The notes below the pieces were generated by a model. That model was not told the DNA's origin. It ran no database searches and saw only the letters and a program-made list of their open reading frames with translations. Source: Burkholderiaceae bacterium (GTDB taxonomy: Bacteria > Pseudomonadota > Gammaproteobacteria > Burkholderiales > Burkholderiaceae_E). From it: a stretch of 14,675 nucleotides of DNA. Numbering within the stretch: position 1 is the stretch's first letter; each line of letters opens with the position of its first letter. The DNA is taken from positions 1 through 14,675 of the forward strand of contig JALQWJ010000013.1 of assembly GCA_023258775.1 (NCBI GenBank), written 5' to 3'. A program made the translations under genes and the position numbers. Positions 8,677-14,675 of this stretch are shown here, piece after piece.

Positions 8677-8769
8677 GGGCGAGCGCCGTTGCAAAAACTG
8701 CTCAATTTGAGCAGCCTGCTCGAGCCTGGGGATGCCTCATAAAGACACACCTCGCAACGCTCCTCGAGC
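8677..8769 (-). ncRNA. S-adenosylhomocysteine (SAH) riboswitch controlling ahcY
   Basis: Leader RNA of ahcY with the primary and secondary features of the SAH riboswitch family, which is known from ahcY leaders of beta- and gammaproteobacteria and raises expression when SAH is bound. On the minus strand: CGAGGAGCG followed by TTGC (5' half), CCAGGCTCGAGC in the middle, and GCAACGGCGCTCGCC at the 3' end, all matching the conserved core. Helices I can pair: P1 GAGCG (8762-8758) with CGCTC (8685-8681), extended by a U-G pair; P2 GGTGTGTC with GAGGCATC around a 5-base loop; P4 pseudoknot GCTCGAG (8769-8763) with CTCGAGC (8724-8718); and optional P3 CTGCTC/GAGCAG (8714-8698). The ahcY start is 30 bases downstream. 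Confidence 0.93.
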
Positions 8770-8788
8770 ATTTTTTAAGAGCGGCCAA

Positions 8789-8794
8789 ATTCTA
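8789..8794 (-). promoter_or_regulatory. probable -10 element for ahcY operon
   Basis: TAGAAT on the minus strand (one mismatch to TATAAT) placed so that transcription would begin about 8782, roughly 13 bases before the riboswitch. The -35 is poor at 16-18 base spacing (AAATCG region). Position relative to the riboswitch is the main support. Confidence 0.45.
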
Positions 8795-8817
8795 TCGCGA
8801 TTCGCAATGCCCGATTT

Positions 8818-8844
8818 GATAAGCCCAAAAAGTCTGGGCTTATC
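8818..8844 (-). terminator. perfect 10-bp hairpin between metK and the ahcY promoter
   Basis: GATAAGCCCA (8818-8827) and TGGGCTTATC (8835-8844) are perfect inverted repeats around a 7-base loop, about 40 bases after the metK stop. As metK-sense RNA the stem is followed by AAATCGG, not a U-run, so it is not a classic intrinsic terminator. It may protect the metK 3' end or end transcription with help from Rho. The rest of the 8845-8883 gap holds two copies of GCTTGAG on the minus strand and nothing else I recognise. Confidence 0.45.
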
Positions 8845-8883
8845 CGGTGGTCAGCTCAAGCGTTTTAGCCTCTCAAGCCTGTT

Positions 8884-10050
8884 TTAAAGGCCAGCATCGG
8901 CACGGAGTGCCTGTGCTTTATCGGTTCGCTCCCAACTGAACTCGGGCTCGTCGCGACCAAAGTGACCGTAGGCTGCTGTCTTTTGATAAATCGGCCGCAA
9001 TAGGTCAAGCATTTGAACAATACCTTTGGGTCGCAGGTCAAAGTGCTTGGCGATCAGCGTTTCAAGGCGCTCATCGCTAATTTTCCCGGTTCCAAAGGTG
9101 GTCACCATGATCGAAGTCGGACGTGCCACGCCGATGGCATAACTCACCTGAATTTGGCAGCGGCTTGCAAGCCCGGCAGCGACAACGTTCTTGGCTACAT
9201 AACGAGCTGCATAAGCTGCTGAACGGTCAACTTTCGATGGGTCTTTGCCTGAGAATGCACCACCGCCATGAGGTGCCGCGCCACCGTAGGTGTCAACAAT
9301 GATCTTTCTACCGGTAAGTCCGCAGTCACCCTGAGGGCCGCCAACCACAAAGCGACCGGTGGGGTTGACCAAATATTTGACCTCAGCTTGCAACAGGGCT
9401 TGAGGCAAAACCGGTTTGATGATTTCCTCGATCACTGCTTCGCGCAATTGCTCATAGCCAACATCAGGTGCGTGCTGAGTCGATAACACCACGGTGTCAA
9501 CGCTATGGGGTTTATCGTCAACATAGCGCAGCGTGACCTGGCTCTTTGCATCGGGGCGCAGCCAGGGCAGACGACCATCGCGACGCAATTGCGCTTGTCT
9601 TTCGACGAGTCGATGCGCGTAATGAATCGCAGCAGGCATGAGCACCGGCGTCTCGTCGCAGGCATAGCCAAACATAAGTCCTTGATCGCCAGCGCCCTGT
9701 TCCAAATCAAGACCCCGACCTTCATCAACGCCTTGCGCAATATCCTGGCTTTGTTTGTCGTAGGCCACCAATACCGCGCAGCCCTTGTAATCGATGCCGT
9801 ACTCGGTGTTGTCGTAGCCGATGCGCTTGATGGTGTCGCGAGCAACTTGAATGTAATCAACATTGGCGCCCGTGGTGATTTCGCCTGCGAGCACGACTAA
9901 ACCAGTGTTACACAGGGTTTCGGCCGCAACTCTGGAGCGCGGATCCTGCTCGAAGATCGCATCTAGGATCGCGTCCGAAATTTGATCCGAAACTTTGTCG
10001 GGGTGCCCTTCGGAGACCGATTCCGAAGTAAAAAAATAATTTTTATTCAT
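8884..10050 (-). CDS. metK: S-adenosylmethionine synthetase
   Basis: Makes SAM from methionine and ATP, releasing phosphate and pyrophosphate; acts as a cytoplasmic tetramer. The 388 residues fit the bacterial family. Seen: [25 protein letters not shown] (7-31) with the ATP-binding His, the signature [12 protein letters not shown] (119-130), [21 protein letters not shown] (237-257), and the phosphate-binding loop [19 protein letters not shown] (262-280). AGGAGGC (10063-10057) sits upstream of the ATG. It is divergent from the first lipid A acyltransferase and lies upstream of, and co-directional with, the riboswitch-controlled ahcY operon, but a hairpin and separate promoter suggest independent transcription. 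Confidence 0.97.
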   Translation of the reverse strand: MNKNYFFTSESVSEGHPDKVSDQISDAILDAIFEQDPRSRVAAETLCNTGLVVLAGEITTGANVDYIQVARDTIKRIGYDNTEYGIDYKGCAVLVAYDKQSQDIAQGVDEGRGLDLEQGAGDQGLMFGYACDETPVLMPAAIHYAHRLVERQAQLRRDGRLPWLRPDAKSQVTLRYVDDKPHSVDTVVLSTQHAPDVGYEQLREAVIEEIIKPVLPQALLQAEVKYLVNPTGRFVVGGPQGDCGLTGRKIIVDTYGGAAPHGGGAFSGKDPSKVDRSAAYAARYVAKNVVAAGLASRCQIQVSYAIGVARPTSIMVTTFGTGKISDERLETLIAKHFDLRPKGIVQMLDLLRPIYQKTAAYGHFGRDEPEFSWERTDKAQALRADAGL

Positions 10051-10180
10051 GCCATAGCCTCCTGGTTGTTGGGCGTAGCCAACTTCCCAGTGAAGCGGCG
10101 ACGCTTTAGCGGTATTTGGATGCCCCGCAAGTTGTCATTAACTCGGCAGATGAGATTATAGCGCTTATTAAATCCCGACC
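10051..10180. promoter_or_regulatory. divergent metK / lpxL control region with metK leader
   Basis: 130 bases separate the two start codons. On the minus strand a consensus-like TATAAT sits at 10160-10155; a -35 at normal spacing would overlap the lpxL start codon and matches poorly (CATGGT). A metK transcript from there would carry a leader of about 95 bases with possible stems AAGCG/CGCTT (about 10103-10090), AACTT/AAGTT enclosing it, and GTTGG/CCAAC near the ribosome site. No known riboswitch class is convincingly matched. For the plus strand, TATTAA at 10166-10171 lies so close to the ATG that a lpxL transcript could be nearly leaderless. Confidence 0.4.
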
Positions 10181-11029
10181 ATGCTGCGCTTACTGTTCCA
10201 ATGCTTATCGCTATTGCCCTTGCAAATGCTTTGGGCATTGGGCGCTTGGATCGGCAGTGTGATCTGGCTCGCCTCAGCGAGTTATCGACGCAAATCACTC
10301 ACGCATATGGCACTTGCGGGCTACCCGCTTCAAGGCCCTTTGCCGAGGCTTGTTCGTGCAAACACCGGACGGCTGATTGCCGAGCTTCCGGCCTTGTGGT
10401 TCTGGCCAAACGCGCGCTTATTTGCGCACTGCCAAAGCGCCACGCGTTCGGTGCTTTTAGACGCGATTGAAAAGGCAAAGCGCGAAAAGCGGGGCCTACT
10501 TTTTATGACACCACATTTAGGCAGCTTTGAGGTCATACCGCGTTACATCGCGCAAGATGTACCGATGACGGTACTTTTTAAACCAGCAAAGCGAGCATCG
10601 GTCGATCGTCTGTTGCGCGAGGCACGTAATCGTGGGTCGGTGCAATCAGTGCCAGCCGATCTAAGTGGGGTACGTGCTTTATTGCGCTGCCTAAAACGCG
10701 GCGAAGCCGTTGGCTTATTGCCCGATCAAGTCCCCGGCCAGGGCGATGGCGAACTTGCTGCTTTTTTCGGACAGCAAGCCTGGACGATGACGCTTCCTCA
10801 GGGACTTGTACGCAGGGCCAATCCGATCGTGCTCATGGCGGTTGCGCAACGATGTCTGGGCGCTCAGCCTGCCGGAGTTGGGGGGTGGACACTTCATTTT
10901 GAGCTTTACGAGGGCGAAACAACGCCTCGGGCGATTAACGCTGCCATGGAACAATGGATTAGGAAACTGCCCGAACAATACCTGTGGAGTTATAATCGCT
11001 ATAAAGGTACAGAAACCGTCAATATATGA
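10181..11029 (+). CDS. lipid A late acyltransferase (LpxL/HtrB family), first copy
   Basis: Inner-membrane enzyme of the LpxL/LpxM family, which moves an acyl chain from acyl-ACP onto Kdo2-lipid IVA. 282 residues, close to the family size. An N-terminal hydrophobic segment (about 2-32) anchors it; SASYRRKSLTHMALAGYP matches the family's early region. The catalytic HX4E motif is HLGSFE (His112, Glu117) in TPHLGSFEV; LLPDQVPGQGDG and FFGQQAWTMTLPQGLVRR are also typical. The ATG at 10181 matches the usual family N-terminus but has no Shine-Dalgarno sequence. Its TGA overlaps the next ATG (ATGA), so the pair is translationally coupled. Acyl length and position cannot be read from sequence. Confidence 0.92.
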   Translation: MLRLLFQCLSLLPLQMLWALGAWIGSVIWLASASYRRKSLTHMALAGYPLQGPLPRLVRANTGRLIAELPALWFWPNARLFAHCQSATRSVLLDAIEKAKREKRGLLFMTPHLGSFEVIPRYIAQDVPMTVLFKPAKRASVDRLLREARNRGSVQSVPADLSGVRALLRCLKRGEAVGLLPDQVPGQGDGELAAFFGQQAWTMTLPQGLVRRANPIVLMAVAQRCLGAQPAGVGGWTLHFELYEGETTPRAINAAMEQWIRKLPEQYLWSYNRYKGTETVNI

Positions 11030-11916
11030 GTGAGCCTAGTCTCGAGATTGCAACTGGCGCCCTGATCGGTCTGGCGAGGATTTTGTCGCGCAGACCGCGG
11101 TGGCTCATGCTCACGGTTGCTAAAGTCCTGGGCCTTGTGGTTTACACCCTGGTTGCTCGCCGTCGGCGCGTTGCCTTAAGCAATCTCGCAATTGCCTTTC
11201 CCGAACTCACGCCTGCTGCGCGTCAGGCGATTGCTAAAACGCATATAAAAACGTTTGTTGTGAGCTTGATCGATCGATTTTCACTTTGGGAGGGGCCGGT
11301 CCAACAAATAGACCAAATGGTTCGTGTGAGCGGTTGGTCGCATTTGGCATCTGCCCGCGAAGCAGGGCCCGTGATTGTGCTTGCGCCGCATTTTCTCGGG
11401 CTTGATGCGGGTGGGCTTTATTTGAGCTCAAGACTTCCAGTGGTCTCGGTTTATGCGCAGCAAAAAAGCCAAAAGCTGACCGACGCTATGACTTCCGGAC
11501 GCGCGCGTTTTCCCGATACCAGTTTGGTTTTGCGCAACGAAGGCTTGCGCGCGGTGTTGCGCCATTTGAAGCAGGGCAAAGTTCTATACCTGCTGCCTGA
11601 TATGGATTTGGGCGCGCGTGATGCGGTTTTCGTACCCTTTTTCGGCCTTGACGCGGCAACGGTTACTACCCTTTCCAGGCTTGCGCGGATGACTGGCGCG
11701 CAGGTGCTTCCGAGCGTGACGCGTTTGCAAGACGATCGGTACCATTTTGAAATTTTCCCAGCCTGGACTGATCTTGGTGAACTAACGCCAGAAGCATCGG
11801 CGCGACGCATGAATGCCTTTATTGAGGAGCGCGTGCGTGAAGATCCGCATCAGTATTTATGGACGCATCGTCGCTACAAGACCCGGCCGCCCGGTGAGCC
11901 GCCTGTTTATCGCTAG
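11026..11916 (+). CDS. lipid A late acyltransferase (LpxL/HtrB family), second copy
   Basis: Second acyltransferase of the same family, 296 residues, starting inside the stop of the first. N-terminal hydrophobic helix (about 27-45), then RRRRVALSNLAIAFPEL, the typical substrate-binding start. The catalytic motif is HX4D, HFLGLD (His122, Asp127), rather than HX4E. LPDMDLGARDAVFVPFFG and the C-terminal YLWTHRRYKTRPPGEP are family hallmarks. It probably adds the second secondary acyl chain, complementing the first copy; which chain each adds is unknown. Followed after 44 bases by dapF. Confidence 0.92.
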   Translation: MSEPSLEIATGALIGLARILSRRPRWLMLTVAKVLGLVVYTLVARRRRVALSNLAIAFPELTPAARQAIAKTHIKTFVVSLIDRFSLWEGPVQQIDQMVRVSGWSHLASAREAGPVIVLAPHFLGLDAGGLYLSSRLPVVSVYAQQKSQKLTDAMTSGRARFPDTSLVLRNEGLRAVLRHLKQGKVLYLLPDMDLGARDAVFVPFFGLDAATVTTLSRLARMTGAQVLPSVTRLQDDRYHFEIFPAWTDLGELTPEASARRMNAFIEERVREDPHQYLWTHRRYKTRPPGEPPVYR

Positions 11917-11918
11917 AA

Positions 11919-11932
11919 TGTGCGATCGCACA
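11919..11932. repeat. 14-bp perfect palindrome between acyltransferase and dapF
   Basis: TGTGCGATCGCACA begins 2 bases after the second acyltransferase stop codon and ends 28 bases before dapF. It reads the same on both strands. In RNA it would form a 5-bp stem with a GATC loop and no U-run. It could be a protein-binding site or chance. Confidence 0.5.
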
Positions 11933-11960
11933 AAGCGCAACGACTGATCACGACTCAAAG

Positions 11961-12848
11961 ATGATTCGCTTTAGCAAAATGCACGGTGCTGGTAACGACT
12001 TTGTTGTTATTGACGCCATTAGCCAATCGATTCAGGTGAATGAGGTGGCCTGGCATCAAGTTGCTGATCGTCATTTTGGTGTGGGCGCAGATCAAATTCT
12101 GATTGTTGAAAAGCCTCACAACCCCGCTCATGATTTTCGTTACCGTATTTTCAATGCCGATGGGGCCGAGGTCGAACAATGCGGCAATGGGGCGCGCTGC
12201 TTTGTCCGTTTTGTGCACGACCAGGGATTAACGCGAAAAAGACGTATTACAGTTGAAACCCTCGCCGGACTCATTGAGCCCGAACTCCTCGACGATGGAT
12301 CGGTGAAGGTCAATATGGGTGCGCCGCGCTTTGACACCCGAGGCATCGGTTTTGTCGACTGGGAGGCCGCAGGGACCATTGGACAGGCTTGCGTTGAAGC
12401 TGGCATCGAGCATGTGCAACTGGCATCGCCCGCCCCGCAGCATTTACCAAGTCTTCGAATCGAATTGCTCTCGATGGGCAACCCCCATGCGGTGCTTTTT
12501 TTAGATGCGCCACCAAGCGATGCTATGGTCCAAGACCTTGGTCGGTTCATTGGCACACACCGTATTTTTCCGAGGCAAATCAATGTTGGATTTGCCTATT
12601 TAGTCTCACCCACACACATGCAATTGCGTGTCTTTGAACGTGGCGCAGGCGAGACACTGGCCTGCGGAAGCGGGGCATGCGCGGCCGCTGTGCTCGCCCT
12701 AGCGCGAAATAAGACCGATGAAAGCTTGCAGGTTCAGGCGCGTGGGGGCACTCTCTGGGTGCAATGGGCGGGTGAACAAAGCCCGGTCATGATGAGTGGA
12801 CCCGCTCAAACCGTGTTTGAGGGGCAATTTGCGTTGCCAATGCGTTAA
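11961..12848 (+). CDS. dapF: diaminopimelate epimerase
   Basis: Interconverts LL- and meso-diaminopimelate for lysine and peptidoglycan synthesis, without a cofactor, using two cysteines. Both are visible: Cys74 in NADGAEVEQCGNGARC and Cys235 in GETLACGSGACAAAV. The N-terminus FSKMHGAGNDFVVID (4-18) and SMGNPHAV (171-178) are canonical. 295 residues, slightly longer than E. coli DapF (274); the extra residues lie around 130-165. The start at 11961 has no strong ribosome site but exactly matches the family start. The order dapF, DUF484, xerC matches the arrangement known in E. coli. Confidence 0.96.
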   Translation: MIRFSKMHGAGNDFVVIDAISQSIQVNEVAWHQVADRHFGVGADQILIVEKPHNPAHDFRYRIFNADGAEVEQCGNGARCFVRFVHDQGLTRKRRITVETLAGLIEPELLDDGSVKVNMGAPRFDTRGIGFVDWEAAGTIGQACVEAGIEHVQLASPAPQHLPSLRIELLSMGNPHAVLFLDAPPSDAMVQDLGRFIGTHRIFPRQINVGFAYLVSPTHMQLRVFERGAGETLACGSGACAAAVLALARNKTDESLQVQARGGTLWVQWAGEQSPVMMSGPAQTVFEGQFALPMR

Positions 12849-12876
12849 TTAGGTCGAAGTACGAGCATGTGTTGAG

Positions 12877-12898
12877 GCACAAAACATTACCGTTGTGC
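12877..12898 (+). repeat. small inverted repeat in the dapF-DUF484 gap
   Basis: GCACAA and TTGTGC form a 6-bp stem with a 10-base loop in the 84-base gap. No U-run follows. Low information; may be a weak RNA hairpin or chance. Confidence 0.25.
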
Positions 12899-12932
12899 GG
12901 CAGATTGCAGCAGTGCCGAACCAGGAGTTTTC

Positions 12933-13694
12933 ATGTCTGAGGGTCGTAACGAAGATAACGAGCAGCAAATTGCGCGTTGGCTTAGGTCAAATCCCGAGTT
13001 CTTGCAACGGCATCCGGAGCTTTTGTCGCATTTGAAAATGCCCGATTTGCATGCGGGCCGGGCGATATCGCTTCATGAGCGTCAGCTTGAAGTCATGCGC
13101 GAGAAACATCGTCAACTCGAGCATCGGCTTGCTGACTTGATGCGTATCGCGCAGGAAAACGATTTGATCGGCGAGAAGATGCAAAGGTTTACCCGGCAAT
13201 TGCTCCTCCATGAGCATCGCGCAAGCCTCGATAGCAGGCTGATGGAATTGCTGCAGGAAGTGTTCCAGGTGCCGCAAGTTGGTTTGAAGGTGTGGCCTCT
13301 AGGAGCCGCTCGGCTTGAGCCCGGCCTTGAATTGCCGCTTAGTGTCGAGCAACTCGACCGAGTTGATCAAATGCAACAGCCGCTTTGTGGCAGTCCTGCG
13401 CAAAAGCCTGGCGTGCAATGGCTTGCTGATCGCGGTCAGAATGCAAGATCAGTCGCCTTGCTTGCCCTGCGGCGTGGTATTGAGCCTCAAGCCTTCGGAC
13501 TTTTGGTCCTTGGCTCTGCAGATCCGGATCGTTTTCATGCGCAAATGGGAACTGCCTTTTTGCAAAAACTCGCAGAATTGGTGTCTGCCGCCCTCACCCC
13601 GGCGCTAAGCGCGATCTGGGGAAAAGAAAGCGCGGTCAAGCCTGATCCTGAAGCAAGTCCGCCTGTCCCAGCCAAACAAGCGGCAAACCCTTGA
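12933..13694 (+). CDS. DUF484 (GAF-like) family protein
   Basis: 253 residues of the DUF484 family, usually found between dapF and xerC; function not established. The family motif is at the N-terminus: IARWLRSNPEFLQRHPELLSHLKMP (13-37) then GRAISLHERQLEVMREKH (42-59). Residues about 45-80 look like an amphipathic coiled coil. The middle (about 95-215) resembles a GAF-type sensor fold by position only; no ligand residues can be named. The C-terminal 25 residues are Pro/Ala-rich and probably disordered. AGGAG lies upstream of the ATG. It ends one base before the xerC start, so the two are likely coupled. E. coli calls the neighbour yigA, but the two proteins differ in detail. Confidence 0.85.
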   Translation: MSEGRNEDNEQQIARWLRSNPEFLQRHPELLSHLKMPDLHAGRAISLHERQLEVMREKHRQLEHRLADLMRIAQENDLIGEKMQRFTRQLLLHEHRASLDSRLMELLQEVFQVPQVGLKVWPLGAARLEPGLELPLSVEQLDRVDQMQQPLCGSPAQKPGVQWLADRGQNARSVALLALRRGIEPQAFGLLVLGSADPDRFHAQMGTAFLQKLAELVSAALTPALSAIWGKESAVKPDPEASPPVPAKQAANP

Positions 13695-13695
13695 G

Positions 13696-14675
13696 ATGTC
13701 TGATCTTGAGCGCTATCTCGAGCGCCTGGCCAGTGAAAGACGTTACTCGAGCCACAGCCTGAAAGCTTATCGGCATGATCTGGGCTTGTTAGAGCCGCTT
13801 GTCGACACCATTGCCTCGCCGAATCTTGAAGCAAACCACTTGTCAGCTGCTATGGGAAGCAATATGCCCAGCGGTCACACAAAACCCTGGTCGAGGGTTG
13901 AAGCCAGGCATATGCGCCGATTGCTTGCTCAACTTGCATCAGAAGGACTTTCGCCCCGATCACTGGCAAGAAAGCTTTCAGCCTGGCGGGGGTTTTTCGA
14001 CTTTCTCCTGGCGCAAAAAATCATCACACACAATCCTGCGCGTCAGATTAAAGCGCCAAAGATGCCATCGCGTCTGCCCAAGGCCTTGGCAACTGACGAC
14101 AGTCAGCGCTTGATGGACTTTCCGCAAGACGGCGCAACGGCGACCCGAGACCTCGCCATCATGGAACTGCTTTATTCCTCAGGCCTTCGGCTTTCTGAAC
14201 TGATTCAGCTTGATTGCGCCTACCATCCAAAGGCTATTGGCTGGTATGACCTTGCACAGGCTCAAGTCCAGGTGCTGGGCAAGGGTTCGAAGCGGCGTAC
14301 GATCCCGGTGGGTGGCAAGGCGGTCCAAGCGATTGATGCCTGGCTCAAGCAACGCGAACAATGGCTTCAAGAGAAGCCCGACGGCGATCAGCATGCGCTT
14401 TTTATTGGTACTCGGTGCCAGCGGATCAGTGCTCGAACGATCCAACACCGGCTTGCGCGCTTAGGTCTTGCAAGCGGGCTTTCAAGCCGCTTGCATCCCC
14501 ATGTTTTGCGACACTCCTTTGCCAGCGATATGTTGCAGTCAAGCGGCGATTTGCGCGCGGTCCAGGAGCTGCTTGGCCATGCAAGCATCGCAAGCACTCA
14601 AATCTACACCGCGCTTGATTTTCAAAGGCTCGCCGCAGTCTATGATCAAGCCCACCCGCGCGCGGCAAGGCGTCG
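13696..14675 (+). CDS. xerC: tyrosine recombinase XerC, last few codons beyond window
   Basis: Site-specific recombinase that with XerD resolves chromosome dimers at dif. The frame from ATG 13696 is open to the window end (326 codons). N-terminal core-binding domain: LERYLERLASERRYSSHSLKAYRHDL, SPRSLARKLSAWRGFFDFL, NPARQIKAPK. Catalytic residues are all present: Arg165 (SSGLRLSEL), Lys196 (LGKGSKRRTIPV), His269 and Arg272 (HPHVLRHSFA), His295 (LLGHASIAST) and nucleophile Tyr304 (IYTALDF). The last residues HPRAARR resemble a normal XerC end, so little is missing. It is about 29 residues longer before the Tyr than E. coli XerC, from inserts near 38-68 and 174-186. Assignment as XerC rather than XerD rests on the dapF-DUF484 context. 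Confidence 0.92.
   Translation, partial: MSDLERYLERLASERRYSSHSLKAYRHDLGLLEPLVDTIASPNLEANHLSAAMGSNMPSGHTKPWSRVEARHMRRLLAQLASEGLSPRSLARKLSAWRGFFDFLLAQKIITHNPARQIKAPKMPSRLPKALATDDSQRLMDFPQDGATATRDLAIMELLYSSGLRLSELIQLDCAYHPKAIGWYDLAQAQVQVLGKGSKRRTIPVGGKAVQAIDAWLKQREQWLQEKPDGDQHALFIGTRCQRISARTIQHRLARLGLASGLSSRLHPHVLRHSFASDMLQSSGDLRAVQELLGHASIASTQIYTALDFQRLAAVYDQAHPRAARR

Noticed and set aside
9432..9900. Fairly long frames on both strands within metK
   Set aside because: They lie wholly inside the strongly conserved metK frame and show no family features.
10090..10178. GATTTAA and GCTAAA in the metK upstream region recall the SAM-II riboswitch
   Set aside because: The two motifs are far too distant and the pairing and pseudoknot order of SAM-II cannot be formed; part lies upstream of the likely start site.
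11921..11930. GCGATCGC core similar to the cyanobacterial HIP1 repeat
   Set aside because: CGATCG-type words are common through this window, and the gene content is betaproteobacterial, not cyanobacterial.

Overview
This window looks like a housekeeping segment of a betaproteobacterial (probably Burkholderiales) chromosome of moderate GC. The evidence is the neighbourhood: slt, an NDUFA9-like SDR and cca on one strand; a metK / SAH-riboswitch-ahcY / tlyA-like / metF methyl-cycle block; and lpxL-type acyltransferase pair, dapF, DUF484 and xerC on the other strand. This is an inference from gene content and protein style; no 16S rRNA or other species marker is present. I see no mobile element, CRISPR array, tRNA or rRNA gene, and no convincing undescribed multi-gene system.

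Layout. Positions 1-4728 (minus) hold a co-directional run: a soluble lytic transglycosylase with an unusual Lys/Ala-rich N-terminal extension, an SDR-like protein of the NDUFA9 type, and a CCA-adding tRNA nucleotidyltransferase that runs off the left edge. The last of these has lost the usual HD phosphohydrolase motif. Divergent from slt is a 5-formyltetrahydrofolate cyclo-ligase (4798-5400, plus), which ends 4 bases from the convergent metF.

Positions 5405-10050 (minus) form a one-carbon / activated-methyl block. In transcription order: metK (makes SAM), a non-coding gap with a perfect hairpin, a promoter-like element and a well-formed S-adenosylhomocysteine riboswitch, then ahcY (removes SAH), a TlyA-like rRNA 2'-O-methyltransferase (uses SAM) and metF (makes the methyl donor 5-methyl-THF). 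ahcY, the TlyA-like gene and metF are tightly spaced, so the riboswitch probably controls all three. With the 5-FCL gene nearby, folate one-carbon supply and SAM recycling sit together.

Positions 10181-14675 (plus) hold two translationally coupled lipid A late acyltransferases, diaminopimelate epimerase, a DUF484 (GAF-like) protein and XerC, which is complete to its last few codons. This part serves envelope and cell-wall precursor synthesis and chromosome-dimer resolution.

The most informative points are the SAH riboswitch, the HD-less Cca, and the transglycosylase with two signal-like hydrophobic segments separated by a histone-H1-like linker encoded by 18-bp tandem repeats.
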